A stretch of DNA of 64,000 nt from Ligustrum vulgare (lineage: Eukaryota > Streptophyta > Magnoliopsida > Lamiales > Oleaceae): assembly GCA_963555705.1 (NCBI GenBank), contig OY743184.1:26498639-26562638 (forward strand). The letters run 5' to 3'. This document shows positions 46,224 to 58,345 of the stretch, one piece after another. Both the position numbers and the translations under genes were made by a program. The notes below the pieces were generated by a model that was not told the origin of the DNA, did not search any database, and saw nothing but the letters and a program-made list of their open reading frames with translations. Position 1 is the first letter of the stretch. Every line of letters starts with the position of its first letter.

Positions 46224-46936
46224 TAAGAATAATTCCATATGTTCTTCAAATTGATAGTGATCCTAAAACCTATAAAGAAGCAATGACTTCTAGAGATAGC
46301 ACATTTTGGAAGGATGTTATCGATGATGAAATGGATTCTATAACGTTCAACAACACTTGGAAGATTGTTGATTTACCGGCTGGATCAAAAGTCATTGGTT
46401 GCAAGTGGGTATTTCGAAGAAAATACAATACCGATGGTTCGATCCAAACCTATAAAGCAAGATTAGTTGCTAAAGGTTTTCGACAAAAGGAAGGAATTGA
46501 TTATTTTGACACTTATGCACCGGTGGATAGGATCACTACTATTAGAATACTATTTGCACTATCTTCTATATTTGATTTGCATGTGCATCAAATGGATGTG
46601 AAGACTGCATTTTTAAATGGAGAATTAGATGAAGAAGTTTACATGGAACAACCGGAATGTTTTGTTCTTCCGGGTAATGACAATAAAGTTTGTAAACTTA
46701 TTAAATCGCTATATGGTTTAAAACAAGCTCCTAAAAAATGGCATGAGAAATTTGATAATGCATTTATGTATTTTGGTTTTTCACATAATGTGGTAGATAA
46801 ATGTTTATATATTAAAAGTTGTGATAAACTTGTTACATTTGTGTGTTTGTATGTGGATGACATGTTGATTAAAAGTAATCACATGAATGGCATAAAAGAG
46901 AAACGAAGAGGTTTCTATAGTCAACATTCAATATGA
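46196..46936 (+). pseudogene. Copia reverse transcriptase
   Basis: Opens in the new frame at the end of the duplication. Motifs: WKDVIDDEMDSITFNNTW, GCKWVFRRKYNTDGSI, YKARLVAKGFRQKEGIDY, HQMDVKTAFLNGELDEEVYM, LYGLKQAPKKWHEKF and an intact YVDDM at about 46851-46865. After MNGIKE a one-base shift changes frame, and the correct frame also has a TAG (46917-46919) shortly after. Upstream the frame should join the gag-integrase part. Confidence 0.93.
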
Positions 46937-47802
46937 AAGATCTTGGTCAAGTGGATACCATATTGGGTATAAAAGTGATCAAGAATGAGTTGGGGTATGC
47001 ATTAACCCAATCACATTATATAGAGAATGTGATTGAAAAGTTCAAACATTTGAACATTAAAGAGGCAAATACTCCATTTGATTCAAGTATTAAACTTGTA
47101 AAGAATGTTGAAAGGGCTATTGGACAACTCGAATATGCGAGTGCAATTGGAAGTCTAATGTATGCAATTCAATGCACGAGACCGGATATTGCATTTGCCA
47201 TGAGTAAACTTAGTAGGTTTACTAGCAATCCAAGTGTTGAGCATTGGAAAGCGATTGGAAGAGTTCTTGGTTATCTAAAGAGAACTAAAAACCTTGGACT
47301 TCAATATTCCAAGTTTCCAGCAATATTAGAAGGATATACCGACGCAAGTTGGATATCAAATGCTGGAGAAAATAAATCAACCTCGGGATGGTTGTTTACA
47401 CTTGGAGGTGGTGCTGTTTCTTGGAGATCAAAGAAACAAACAATTATAACACATTCCAATATGGAATCCGAGTTTGTTGCATTAGCCGAAACTGGAAAGG
47501 AAGCAGAATGGCTTAAGGATCTTCTTTATGAAGTTCCATTGGATACGAAGAAGGAATCTTCAATATCTATACTATGTGATAGTCAAGCTACTCTAGCAAG
47601 GGCTTATAATGAAGTCTACAATGGAAAGTCAAGACATATGAGTCTTAGACATGATTATATAAGAAAATTAATAAAGGATGGAATAATATCACTTACCTAT
47701 GTGAGGTCAAGTGAAAATTTGGCTGATCCATTCACAAAACCACTTACCAAAGAGTTGGTAAGACAAACATCGAGTAGGATGGGGCTAAAACTCCTATTAT
47801 AA
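46933..47802 (+). pseudogene. Copia RNase H and pol C-terminus
   Basis: [15 protein letters not shown] is the usual RT-RNase H connection. RNase H motifs: [71 protein letters not shown]. Ends at 47802, normal for copia. No further lesion inside. The start Met here is internal to the original polyprotein. Confidence 0.93.
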
Positions 47803-48360
47803 ATTCACCAATGACGGAAACCCTACCTGTAATTATGAAATGAGTAATTCACGGGTTCAAAGGGTAACAAAAAGTCATTCGATAAGTGAATTGTTGCAGC
47901 ACTTAAAAATTATTTTAAGGCCCTATCCTAAGGATACAAGTGCTGGGGTAACTGTTTGGAGGGTTGAACAAATCTTTAAAAAATTCAGTAGTTAGTACAA
48001 GTGTCTTTAAAAGTTACCAAGACACTGTAAGAATTTCTCCTATATGAGCTTAGAAGTGGTGCCGCTTCAAGAAAAGTTTTGGAGTTACTTTCTGAAAAGT
48101 TCATGAACTCGGATGGACGCAAGGCCATTAACGCGTCAAAGTAAATCGTGTGGAACGTATTGAGCAAGAATGTTCACGTGTGCGATATCGCCGGTAATGT
48201 CATAAGTGATAACTGGTTCAAAGCCAAGGCTACCTGGGATCTCGATATTACTTTGCAATATTAGCACTAATATAAGGTTAAAATCGAAAGATACCTTATT
48301 TTATGCGTGACATCTTTTATAATTCTAAGTTGTGTTCATATATTTGAACAAGTGGGGGAT
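47803..48360 (+). other. 3' untranslated region and polypurine tract of the copia element
   Basis: About 560 bp with no coding frame, ending in CAAGTGGGGGAT directly before the 3' LTR. Several short repeats, no second gene. Confidence 0.75.
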
Positions 48361-49111
48361 TGTTATGAAAATGTTGTTCAAATATATAAAATAAAAGTTG
48401 AAAAGTGCGAGAACCGGTCCAATATATAAGGAACCGGTCCAAAAAGTGCAAAAACCGGACCAAATACAAATGGACGGACCAAATGGTCCAGACCGGACCT
48501 AAAGGTCCGGCCAGAATGAAGAACCACGCGATCGCGTGGTTGATGGTCCAGCGATCGCGTGGTTAAGTGATTTATTCACTGCAGAAATTTTCGAGGCATC
48601 GCGCGAGATTCATACCGGCGATCGCGTGGAGTTAAAATTCGACCGTTGGAGAAATTTTTCAGAATTTCTCAAGCACCTTTTCAACCAATTTTGGCACTCT
48701 TTCGTGAAGAGTTGCATGAACAACGAATAGGGATGATAGAATTCTATAAATAGGTATAGAATTCATGTTTTGAACAACTTTTGATTATCTAACCTTCAAT
48801 AGTGATTATCATCCAAAAGTTCCAAAATTTTATACTTAGAATCTTCAAAAATTGCTCTTCTTGTTCATATTCTCCAAGTTTATCAATTGTGCTATTTGAT
48901 ACTTGGTTTGAGGCTTGAAATCCGCTAAAGCAATTTGTTTGGAAACCCTTTAGCATTCTCATTTCGAGAGGGCGCAAATTTCGCTTTTAGGACAGCATTC
49001 TTTGCGATTCAAGTCAATTTGCAATATTTTGATTTCTTCTTGATTCTTTGTTTCAAGTTTTGTGTCAACTTCATTATAGCATATTTATTTGAGAAAGGAA
49101 ATTTCTCAACA
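48361..49111 (+). repeat. 3' LTR of the copia element
   Basis: Same length as the 5' LTR by compensating indels: one fewer GAACCGGTCCAATATATAAG unit and a rearranged palindrome area with CGCGATCGCGTGG twice in tandem (48526-48541, 48551-48563), while the GCGCGATCGCGC copy is lost. TATA box (48748-48758) and AAATTTCGCTTTTAG (48976-48990) kept. Confidence 0.95.
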
Positions 49112-50318
49112 GAAGGTTTCTAAGGATTTGTTTGGTATAATTAATTTACATCTCCCTTTGGACAGTCTTGTAAAATTTCAGTATTTGCATCTTACATAAT
49201 CACAAGATGAAGCTAGAATTTCAAATTTCACTTTCTAAACTTAGCACATAGTCAATCAGATGATGCTCTCTGAAATAAATACCAGATAATGCTCTAGTCA
49301 TTTGACACCTTAGGTTTTTGTGAATCTTTTTAAGAATAATGGATATAATCAAATATATGGATTCTAATAAGAAATAATTTTCCAAATTGGTGAAATGTAG
49401 ACATGAAGAAAATAGCAAATATTTTGCTAACGGCTCATCTGAGCCTTTTTCCTTCTGCTTTCTTCCCTTTTTTCTTCTTCTAATGAGAAAAATGGTTAGC
49501 TGTTTGAAAAATAGTGGGGATGCAAGGGGGAATTATCCCGGTCTGCATTAGGTGTAATGGTTGTATTTCTCCACCACACTTCATCTTGTCGAGTTTAAAC
49601 ATTGTCACATTCTCGCCCATTTCCCCATTTCTTCAATGTTTCTCCTGACTCTATAAAGTTATGTGAATTTGGGTATGTCAATTAGGTTCAACTCAACTAT
49701 TATATGCCACCTTTTCTCATTTAATAGTGGTTAAATGTATAAGATATGTGCTACATATGCATTTTCAATTTCAGTTGAAGTCCATGAGGCGTTTCTTAAT
49801 TTGCATATTAACTACCTTCACTGCAATTCACATGTCTATGGAATGTGATGATATGTTAAAAGGTTTATGAAAAAACATATGCAAAATGAGAGGATACAGT
49901 GGGATAATAAAATATATCTCTTCATATCTATGGCAGACAAAAGATTAAAAAAATTGTAATCATCTCTCTAATAAAGTTGTTGATCTTGAATTGGTCTAAA
50001 GATGTACCTGCTATTTGAAAAATAACCATTATTACATGTGGCTGATCAATCAAGTTAAATGTTTGTTGAAAATATGTCTAGGAGATCAAAGAAAAAATAT
50101 ATTTAAGAAAATGATATTCATAACATGGAAATACAGCAGAATTTCATAAAAATCCAATATCATCATAGTTACAAATTACTGCCTAGAACCTCCCTGCTTT
50201 TCACACACAGTATCCATCACCTTAATTGAAATCAATCCACTGCTACAGATCCATAAATTTAAAGAGAAAAGATATTGACTATGTCCGTCAAACTCTAACT
50301 ATTTTCTCACTCAGCCAT
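49112..50318. other. Non-coding host-like stretch
   Basis: Follows the copia TSD. AT-rich with no recognisable protein, TIRs or LTR ends. Probably intergenic. Confidence 0.35.
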
Positions 50319-51700
50319 CTAATGAATTTCAACCATCTTTCCCTTCCTAGCCCTCGTCACGCTTCTCAGAACGATGTCCTCATCAGTTTCGTAACCACGG
50401 CTATGCTTTTGGTTTCCATGCTTGAATAGTTGGCACGCAAGACTTGTTCTACCACTCTTTGGATAAAAGACATCCGCCATTTGCTCTATCTTGCAATTGA
50501 TTATAAACATTGCATACTTCATCACATATACACAATAGTTCTGCCTGCAATTATGTAATTGCATAAGTATACTGGTGCACATAGATAAGAAGTTGCAAAT
50601 TCCGAACAAGTTCAATGACACGTAAACAAGTTCAATAGTGAAAATAAGCATTACAAGATATAATATTGTATTTACCCATTTCCATCCTGGGTATTTGGCT
50701 ATCAATTTTGATGACAAGGGTCTCGATACTGCCAGACACATCTAGATAGCTGACTGGCCATGCATTTATATTAAACATCATGCATGGTAGAACATATGCG
50801 AAAGCATCCACATCTGCCATTACCATACGGTCTCTAATAGTCATCCTACTTGAGTTGTAAACATTTAGACACCTTGACTTCATGTCGAAGTGTCATAGGA
50901 TCCAGTGGGCCTTTGTCACCATCATGATAGGTATCAAAATGTGTTCCACACGCAGTCACCTATTGTTGCAGTGTAAGTACTCTCCTGTAGCGTATGCAAC
51001 AAGTGATTTGAAGCTCGATATAGCTTTATGGTCGACCTTGCATGCTTTATAAACGTATCTGACCATATCTCCAAAGAATGAGTCCATCTTAGTCTCGTTG
51101 AAACTTAAATTGTGTCCAAATTGAATCATCTTATGAAAGTAGTAGAAGCACACATTTAAATGCTATGAAAAATTTAAGTATGAAAATTTTAGCGCCAAAT
51201 TACGATAGGAAAAAATATAGTGTCGACATAAATACGGTATCAAAATAACTAAACATGAGATCATAGATTTCACCATATCTCTGAGGTTCACGTTTGGGTG
51301 CCATAACGCATACCACCAAGTGTTCGTCTCGACGTCGAATGGACTGAACTGGTAAGGTGGTTGGATATGATCTCTTTTGAATGAGGGAACTTGATTTTTC
51401 TGTAATGGATATAAAATTTAAAAATTTAAATGAAAGAATGACGCAAGACTAGATTGCATCGTAAGTTTTGTATGTTGATCACTGTGCTATAAAAATTTAC
51501 ACTTACACATGTCCAGGTCTTACCGTCACGGATCCAATTCTTGAACGTGGCGACATCCCCGACCCCTGAAAGGGCAGTACCTTCCTTGAATGCATACAAG
51601 TTGTATCTCGTATGTTGTGAACCTGCCACTGAAATTATTGTTATAAGAATTGAGATTATAGGTAATCAACAATTTAACGCCCCGAATTTTTATTGAGTTA
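50319..51700 (-). pseudogene. Decayed Ulp1-like cysteine protease gene, minus strand
   Basis: Ulp1 enzymes release SUMO from proteins; plants also carry many such genes inside Mutator-like elements. Read on the minus strand: WWYALWHPNVNLRD near 51300, FGDMVRYVYKACKVDHKAI (50956-51153), then RCLNVYNSSRMTIRDRMVMA, which resembles the xVYDSL strand of Ulp1 domains, and after a plausible AG acceptor near 50545 QNYCVYVMKYAMFIINCKIE, resembling the catalytic Cys motif (normally NDCGVYVMKY) with Asp changed and Gly lost. The tail runs to 50319. Stops and shifts are many. The assignment rests on two short motifs. Confidence 0.42.
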
Positions 51701-52449
51701 TAAATCCGAAGTGTTGCTAAAAATAATATGATTTTCTTCATTGTTGATGCGGAAGCATTAAAAAAAATGATTCTTTTACTTTAAAAATAAATTGTATTAA
51801 AAAAACTTACCAAACATGAAATTTAAAAGATTTCCCAACAAATCATAATAATTTAATTTAATAAATAAACATATCTCTAACATTAAATAAAATTGGAATA
51901 GGAAAATTTATAACTTTAATTCTTCAAAATCTCATGGCAGTCTGCATCACTATTTCGTCACAATTCAATCGATCCGAACTAGCCTGTAAAATTTTAAAGT
52001 AAGAGTGAGTAATAAAAATATCTAATAAGATACGTGCAAATTCTAATTCAACATAACATAAATATAAGGTACAATTAATACAAAACATTTTCCTCGTTTA
52101 GAGTAGCTGACCGCGATAACAACTAACTCAAGGAATTACTTAAGAATCCCTACATCGATCCCGAAGGATTTAACATAACATCCTCACTAGCTTAAGTTCT
52201 TTGATGTACGATTCTCATCTCGGTACTTTGAGAGTATTCTTTGATGTACCAGTTGATCGCGGTACGTTGGGATTTCAAGTAAAATGATTATAGATTATAT
52301 GTCAAAATTAATAAATATTTCAATGATTGATTATACTTATACAAATCAGAAATTGTGGTTTATGATATGCAAGAACATACATGTATAATAATTGAAAGAT
52401 TTAATATATCCAGATTAGTATCACTATAGAATGATACAAATGACTCCAT
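51701..52449. other. AT-rich stretch, possible LTR remnant
   Basis: Begins after TTAACGCCCCGAATTTTTATTG (51676-51697) and contains GTGAGTAATAAAAATATCTAATAAG, phrases I associate with decayed plant LTRs. No borders or proteins found. Confidence 0.3.
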
Positions 52450-53522
52450 GATATTGAAATTGGAGTGTACTATTTATAACATCTGGAAAATTGATTATTC
52501 AGAAGTAAATTTAAAAATGAATATTTTATTATTCACCATAACTATATATGGAAATAAATATATTTAATTATTCACCAGAAGTGGATTCTAACTTTGATTA
52601 TTCACCAGAAGTGAATTCTAGATTTTAATTTTCACCAGAAGTGAAAGATGCAATCGGTAAATTAGTAGAACATTACTTAATATAGCATGTTATGACATCA
52701 TAAATGAGTTATAAACGATTTATATAAAGCTCATCATAAATGATATGTTTGATGAAAAGATTTGTGATTGCATCAATATACTTGTGATATTCCATGAAAG
52801 GAATAAATACGCGTTGCACTCTTTTTTCCTTAGTTGAGGTTTTGTCCCACAGGGTTTTCCTAGTAAGGTTTTTAATGAGGCAGCAGTTGAGGCGTATTAA
52901 TGAGAATTCATGAAAATAATGTACTATTTTTCCCTTCGCTAAGGTTTTGTCCCATAGGGTTTTCCTAGCAAGGTTTTAGAGACATTATCACAGCTATCGA
53001 CGAGCTATAATTCAACAACACATTGTTATACTGGAATACATATCTTATGAAGAATATTATGATATCGATTACACACAAGAAGATTTTTATATATACATAT
53101 TACAGACGAAAGATGATATGAATGTTCGAGAAGTTCATGAATCCTCGATTACACACTTCAGGGGGAGAATCATGTTGTACTCTTTTTCCTTCGTCCAGGT
53201 TTTGTCCTACTAGATTTTCCTGCCAAGGTTTTAACGAGGCAGCGGCTGTACTCTTTTTCCTTGGTTCAGATTTTATCACACTGGGTTTTACTGATAAGGT
53301 TTTAACGAGGCAGCACTTCAGAACTTCAAACTTCATTACATGATTTGTTCTACTTATTATTGGATGTCATTTCGTACATTAGACTCAATGATTCACAATG
53401 GTCAACATCAGGGGGAGCTGCTGTACTCTTTTTCTTTCGCTCAAGTTTTATCACACTGGGTTTTCTTAGCAATGTTTTAACGAGGCATGCAATTGCATAA
53501 TATGTCATTCAAGGGGAAGTAT

Positions 53523-53558
<36 letters not shown>

Positions 53559-53718
53559 ACATTTACCATTATATCCCTGTAAACTTTACATTATTACGAT
53601 TGTGTCATTATCCACCCCTATATACTTACTAATTGTAGACACCATAATGAGAATTATTTCCCTCATTCTCTCCATCTCTCTATCTCTTTCTTGTTCTAAT
53701 TTATATAGTTTTACAACA
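52450..53718 (+). repeat. 3' remnant of a copia element: internal repeats and short 3' LTR
   Basis: Three or four degenerate units with ATTATTCACCAGAAGTGAA (52525-52650) precede about five units with CTCTTTTTCCTTCGC, TTTTGTCCCAC(T)GGGTTTTC and AAGGTTTTAACGAGGCA (52830-53490). Such units occur upstream of the 3' LTR in several plant copia elements. A purine tract (CAAGGGGAAG, 53511-53520) then leads to a short LTR, about 53524-53718, ending TTTTACAACA. Coding part is gone. Confidence 0.6.
53524..53553 (+). repeat. (TG)n microsatellite at the LTR start
   Basis: About 15 TG units follow TATTA. It may have grown from the LTR's own TGTG start. Confidence 0.9.
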
Positions 53719-53976
53719 GTTAAAATCTAAGGTTTCATGTAATTTTCCCTTTTAATATATTAATGCCTTATTTTTTTGGTTTGGGGGCCCACCAATGATT
53801 GACTTTCAATACAAAAATGGTACTTTTCTAGCACCAATTTGACCACACATGAGGCCCACGGCAATTTTCCCTTCCAGGGCCTACAATTGTTGACAAGTTC
53901 ACTGTACAAAACTTTGGTTTTTGGCCAAAAACCGGGATCGAGACATGGGCTTATTGTTACAAATGGATATTTAAAA

Positions 53977-55299
53977 GGGAAAAATATATAAATAAGGTAT
54001 TTATAAATGCAAATTTCAAAATTAAGATGAAACTTGTATAATTTCAAAATTCAGATTATAATTAAGATTCATTAATTAAATTAAGTAATTAAAAATATTT
54101 TATTAATTATATATATTAAGGTCACAAGTTCTATAATTTCAAGTCACAAATTATCAAAATGTAGGTCACAAATTAGACTTAATTTCAGGACACAGTAAAA
54201 AAAAAATTAGGTCACAAAGCAGATTTATTTTAGGTCACAGTATAAGTGAAACTCTAAGTTAAGGTCACAAATTATCGTATCAGTAGGTCACAAAATGTCA
54301 AATTAATCTAACATATTTCTAGATCACAACTTATCAAATTGTTAAATAACAAATTTTTAAGTCATAATTATCAAATTATTAGGTTACAATTATTTGATTT
54401 CTTAGTAACAACTTGTCAATTATTAGATTACATATTTTTTTGAAGTCACATTTACTGCCATCTCTCTCAAGCAAACACCAATCACCATCACCTCTCCCTT
54501 TCTCTCACGCATAGCCACCAGCCTCTCTCCCTCACTCAACACTGCAAGTCCACTGGCTACACCAATCACCACCATCTTCTTCCCTCTCAAACCAGTCACC
54601 TCCCCTTCCGTTTCTCTCTTCTCTCACAGACTCCGCCGCGCCTCACAAAGCCCCCGGCACCCACCTTCAACAACCACCACTCTCCTCTCTCTTTCGCACA
54701 GATCAACCTTCCTTCCACTGACCAATGCCGGCCCTTTATCTCCCGCAACACGCAACAACCTTCTTCAACTTGTTGCTTCTCTCTTTCCCCTCACAACAAC
54801 CCACCACTGGAGCGCCTGCACTCGCTAGTCACCACCGCCGCTTCCCTCTTTTCCCCAAAAACCACCAACCTCTCCTTCACTCTCGCTTCATATCGACTCG
54901 GTGACGCAACTGCTAGATTTATGCAGTGGCGCCGCCGCTTGATTGAGGCAGCGACTGTAAGTTGCGGTCGGTGAAATTGATGCTTCCAACGACGGTTTGC
55001 TGGCAACATTCGAAGAAGTCTAAATCTCGACGGATGTGTGGCTGTTGGGAGGAAGGGGCTGAGGTGGTGGTATGCGTACTGGGAGAGAAATGGAATATAG
55101 AGAGAGAAAAAGTAAATAGGGTTTGAAGTAATGTATTATGGTTAAAAATTGCGATTTGGTTGAATAAATAATATAATATTATTATGTAAAATTTTTAATT
55201 AATTAAATTTTGAATTAAGATCTAATTTTTGAAGTAATAAATGTTTGATCTCATATATGAATTTGAATATTTAAAAATAGGATTGGGTGTAATTTCCTC
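53977..55299. mobile_element. Mutator-like element, 1323 bp, 9-bp TSD TATTTAAAA
   Basis: Starts GGGAAAAATATATAAATAAG and ends GGGTGTAATTTCCTC. The outer 150 bp of each side are imperfect inverted repeats (AAATTTCAAAATTAAGAT, AATTAATTAAATT on both). The 9-bp duplication TATTTAAAA is perfect (53968-53976, 55300-55308), the Mutator size. The interior has degenerate GGTCACAAATTATCAAA units (54115-54460), shared with the neighbouring fold-back, then a GC-richer region (54470-55090). Confidence 0.75.
54470..55140 (-). other. GC-richer cargo inside the Mutator-like element, possible captured gene fragment
   Basis: Base composition jumps from AT-rich to about half GC. On the minus strand CTCTCTCTATATTCC near 55100, a pyrimidine-rich leader and a 72-codon frame (54791-55009) look like the start of a gene, but I recognise no domain and the plus strand is simple CT-rich sequence. 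Could be a captured promoter and first exon or just low-complexity DNA. Confidence 0.35.
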
Positions 55300-55424
55300 T
55301 ATTTAAAAACGGGGAAATTACATAGAACCTTGTATTTCAAAGATGCAATTCAAATATCATGTGAAGAAAATCTTTTTTTTTTTAAATTTCAGGTGCTAAT
55401 TCATTTAATTAGGTGTTTAATAAT

Positions 55425-55428
<4 letters not shown>

Positions 55429-55477
<49 letters not shown>
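55429..55477. repeat. (TA)n microsatellite
   Basis: About 23 TA units in the AT-rich left end of the fold-back. The right end lacks a matching run. Confidence 0.95.
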
Positions 55478-55481
<4 letters not shown>

Positions 55482-55559
55482 AACACAATTATCTTATCTA
55501 CTATATATTATATTGAAACTAATATAATATTAAGTCAAAAACTCAAATTTTGACGTCAA

Positions 55560-56900
55560 AACCTCTCACCACCCCGCCCACCACCCCACCCACCCTACCC
55601 AAAAAATAATTTTTATTTTTTTTCCTTTCGATATTTTCCTATCATTCCCCATCTCACCCCCACCCCAACCCCACTCGACCCTACCCCACCTCATCGTAAA
55701 GTGACAAATTGATCTCACCCTAACCACACCCGATCCCACACACACACTGCTCACCCACCCCACATCACCACACATATCCTACCCCACCCCAAATATAAGT
55801 TTATTTTTATTTTTTCTCGATGTTTTCCTACACTTCCCCTTCCCACCCCACCCCAACCCAACCCCACTCGACCCTTCCCCACCTCATCGCAAAGTGACAA
55901 ATTGATCTCACCCTAACCATATCCCCCGATCCCACCAACCCACCCACCCTGCCTACCCACCCCACCTCACCACCCATATCCTACCCACCACAAAAAATAA
56001 GTTTATTTTTACTTTCTCTCAATGTTTTCCTATACTTCCCCATCTCACCCCAACCCAACCCCACCACACTCGACCCTACCCTACCCCACCCCACCCACCT
56101 CATCGAAAAGTGATAAATTGATCTCACCCTAGCCACATCCCCAGACCCCACCCACCCATCCTGCCCACCCACACCATCTCACCACCCATATTCTAACCCA
56201 CCCCAAAAATAAATTTATTTTTATTTTCTCCCGATGATTTCCTACGCTTCCCCATCCCACCCCCACCCCACCCCACCCCACTCCACCCCCACTCAACTCA
56301 ACCCCTACCCCACCTCATTGCAAAGTGACAAATTGATCTTATTACAGCCACAGATCACCACCCCACCCCACCCCCACCCACCCTATACCAAAAATAATTT
56401 TTACTTTTTTTCATTTCGATGTTTTCCTATCATTCCCAATCCCACCCCACCCTATCCTACCCTACCCTACCTCACATCATCTCAAAGTGACAAATTGATC
56501 TCACCCTAGTCAAATCCCTGACCCCACCCACCCACACACCCATATCCTATCCCACCCCAATAATAAGTTTATTTTTATTTTCTCTCGATATTTTCCTACA
56601 CTTCCCCATCCCACTCCACTCCACCCCATCCCAACCGGACCTAACCCCACTCGACCTTGCCCTACCCCATCTCATCGCAAGGTGACAAATTGATCTCACC
56701 CTAACCACATACCCCGACCCCACCCACTTCACCACCCATATCCTACCCACCCCAAAAATAAGTTTATTTTTATATTCTCCCAATGTTTTCCTACACTTTC
56801 CCATCCCACTCCACCCCACCCTACCCCAACCCAACCCCACTCCACTTGACCCTACATCATCTTATCGCAAAGTGACAAATTGATCTTATCCCAACCACAG
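55560..56900. repeat. C-rich array with seven units of about 160-216 bp, left arm only
   Basis: The phrase GTGACAAATTGATCTCACC(C) occurs at 55701, 55894, 56110, 56325, 56487, 56682 and 56872, spaced 193, 216, 215, 162, 195 and 190 bp. Between them are CCCCACCC runs and AAAAATAAGTTTATTTTTATTT. This unit is absent from the right arm. Confidence 0.9.
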
Positions 56901-57715
56901 ACCATGACACACCTCTCCGCGCTCACCCACCCTATCCCACCCCATCGCAAAAATGATTTTTTTCCTTATACTTTTCCACCTACCCCCACCCAGCCTGACA
57001 CCACCCTACCGATCCCACCTCACCCCAAAAATGATTTTTTTCTTCTATATTTTCATGCCCCCACCAACCCCATCCCCAACACCACCCTGACCACCCCACA
57101 AAATGAGTTTTTTTTTTTTATCTCTCCATATTTTCCCACCCTACCCCGCTACCCACCACACCCAAAAATGATTTTTTTCTTCTAATTTTTCACACCCACC
57201 ACGCACCGACCCTACCATCTATCCACCCAACCAATCGACCCAACCACACCAAAAAATGATTTTTTTCTTCCACTTTTTTCACACTCCACCCAGACCCTAC
57301 CCTTGCACCCACCCCACTCCACCATACCCACCCATCCCATTCTTACCCACCATCAGAAAATGATTTTTCTCCTTCAATTTTTCACACCCTCACCCACCTC
57401 GCTCCCACCCCACCCGCCATGCACTCAACCAAATGACCCCACCCAAAAATGATTTTTTTCTACTTTCCACACCCCGTCCCGACCCTATGCCGTCACCCAA
57501 CAACCTCACCACTATCCACCCCACCTTAAAATGATTTTTTTCTACTTTTTCACACTCCGTCCCGACCCTACACCTGTCACCCACCAACCCCACCCCTACC
57601 CAAAAATGATTTTTCTTTTTCTAATTTTCCACACCCCGTCCCTACCCGCCACCCACCCAACAAACCGACCCTACCCAAAAATGATTTTTTTCTTATACTT
57701 TTCCTCGTCCAATGG
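56900..57715. repeat. C-rich array with AAAAATGATTTTTTTCTTC units, left arm
   Basis: About ten units with AAAAATGATTTTTTTCTTC followed by CCACCC-rich sequence, about 70-105 bp apart. The right arm has the reverse complement (GAAGAAAAATCATTTTT). Confidence 0.9.
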
Positions 57716-58340
57716 TGAAAAAAAGTTATAGATGGTCACAACCTTTAATATAATTGGTCACAATCATTTATAATTGGTCACATATTATTTATTTATTGGT
57801 TACAACTTATTCGCTTTTTTCATGATTAGTTAATATTTTTTGTCACAATTACCTAATAATTGGTCACATTCCCTACTCATCATAAGTTATACAAAGTCAC
57901 ATTTAGTCGACATTTTGGCTACACTTACCTAATAATTCGATCACCCCAGCCTACCCCACCCCCACATGCAAAGTCACAACATGTCACACAATGTCACAAT
58001 TGGTCACACAATGTCACATTACAAATTTAGTTGAAAAACCTCACCCACCTACCCTTACATTCCTAAAGCCACAGTTGGTCACACAAGGTCATAGTTTGAT
58101 CACACGAGGTCACAGTTAGATCACAATTGGTTTAGTTGTAAAATTCGATCACACAAAGTCACAATTCGATAACATAAAATCACAGTCGGTCACACGAAGG
58201 TACGGTTCGATCACACAAGGTCATAGTTCGGTAACACATGTGACCGAACTATGACATCGTGTGATTGAACTATGACCTTGTAAGACCGAATTGAGACTTT
58301 GTGTAATCGAACTGTGACCTTGTATGTTCAAATAGTGACT
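57716..58340. repeat. GGTCACA repeat block, left side of the fold-back centre
   Basis: Dozens of degenerate TTGGTCACA, AGGTCACA and GGTCACAC words. Within 58080-58335 the orientation of the GTCAC word flips to GTGAC, making local hairpins. Mirrored by 59265-60060. Confidence 0.88.
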
Positions 58341-58345
58341 TTGTG

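Larger units (their letters stand above)
43047..49111 (+). mobile_element. Complete Ty1/copia element, 6065 bp, TSD GAAGG
   Basis: Two 751-bp LTRs (43047-43797, 48361-49111) with TGTTATG...TCTCAACA ends and a perfect 5-bp TSD GAAGG (43042-43046, 49112-49116). Interior: gag-protease-integrase in one frame, then RT and RNase H after a frameshift, a 0.55 kb 3' untranslated region and PPT (AGTGGGGGAT). Only a few lesions separate it from a full reading frame, so it is fairly young. It lacks a standard primer site (see the findings). Confidence 0.97.

Noticed and set aside
55700..56900. Telomere-like CCCTAACC words
   Set aside because: They occur once per 190-bp unit, not as tandem telomeric repeats.
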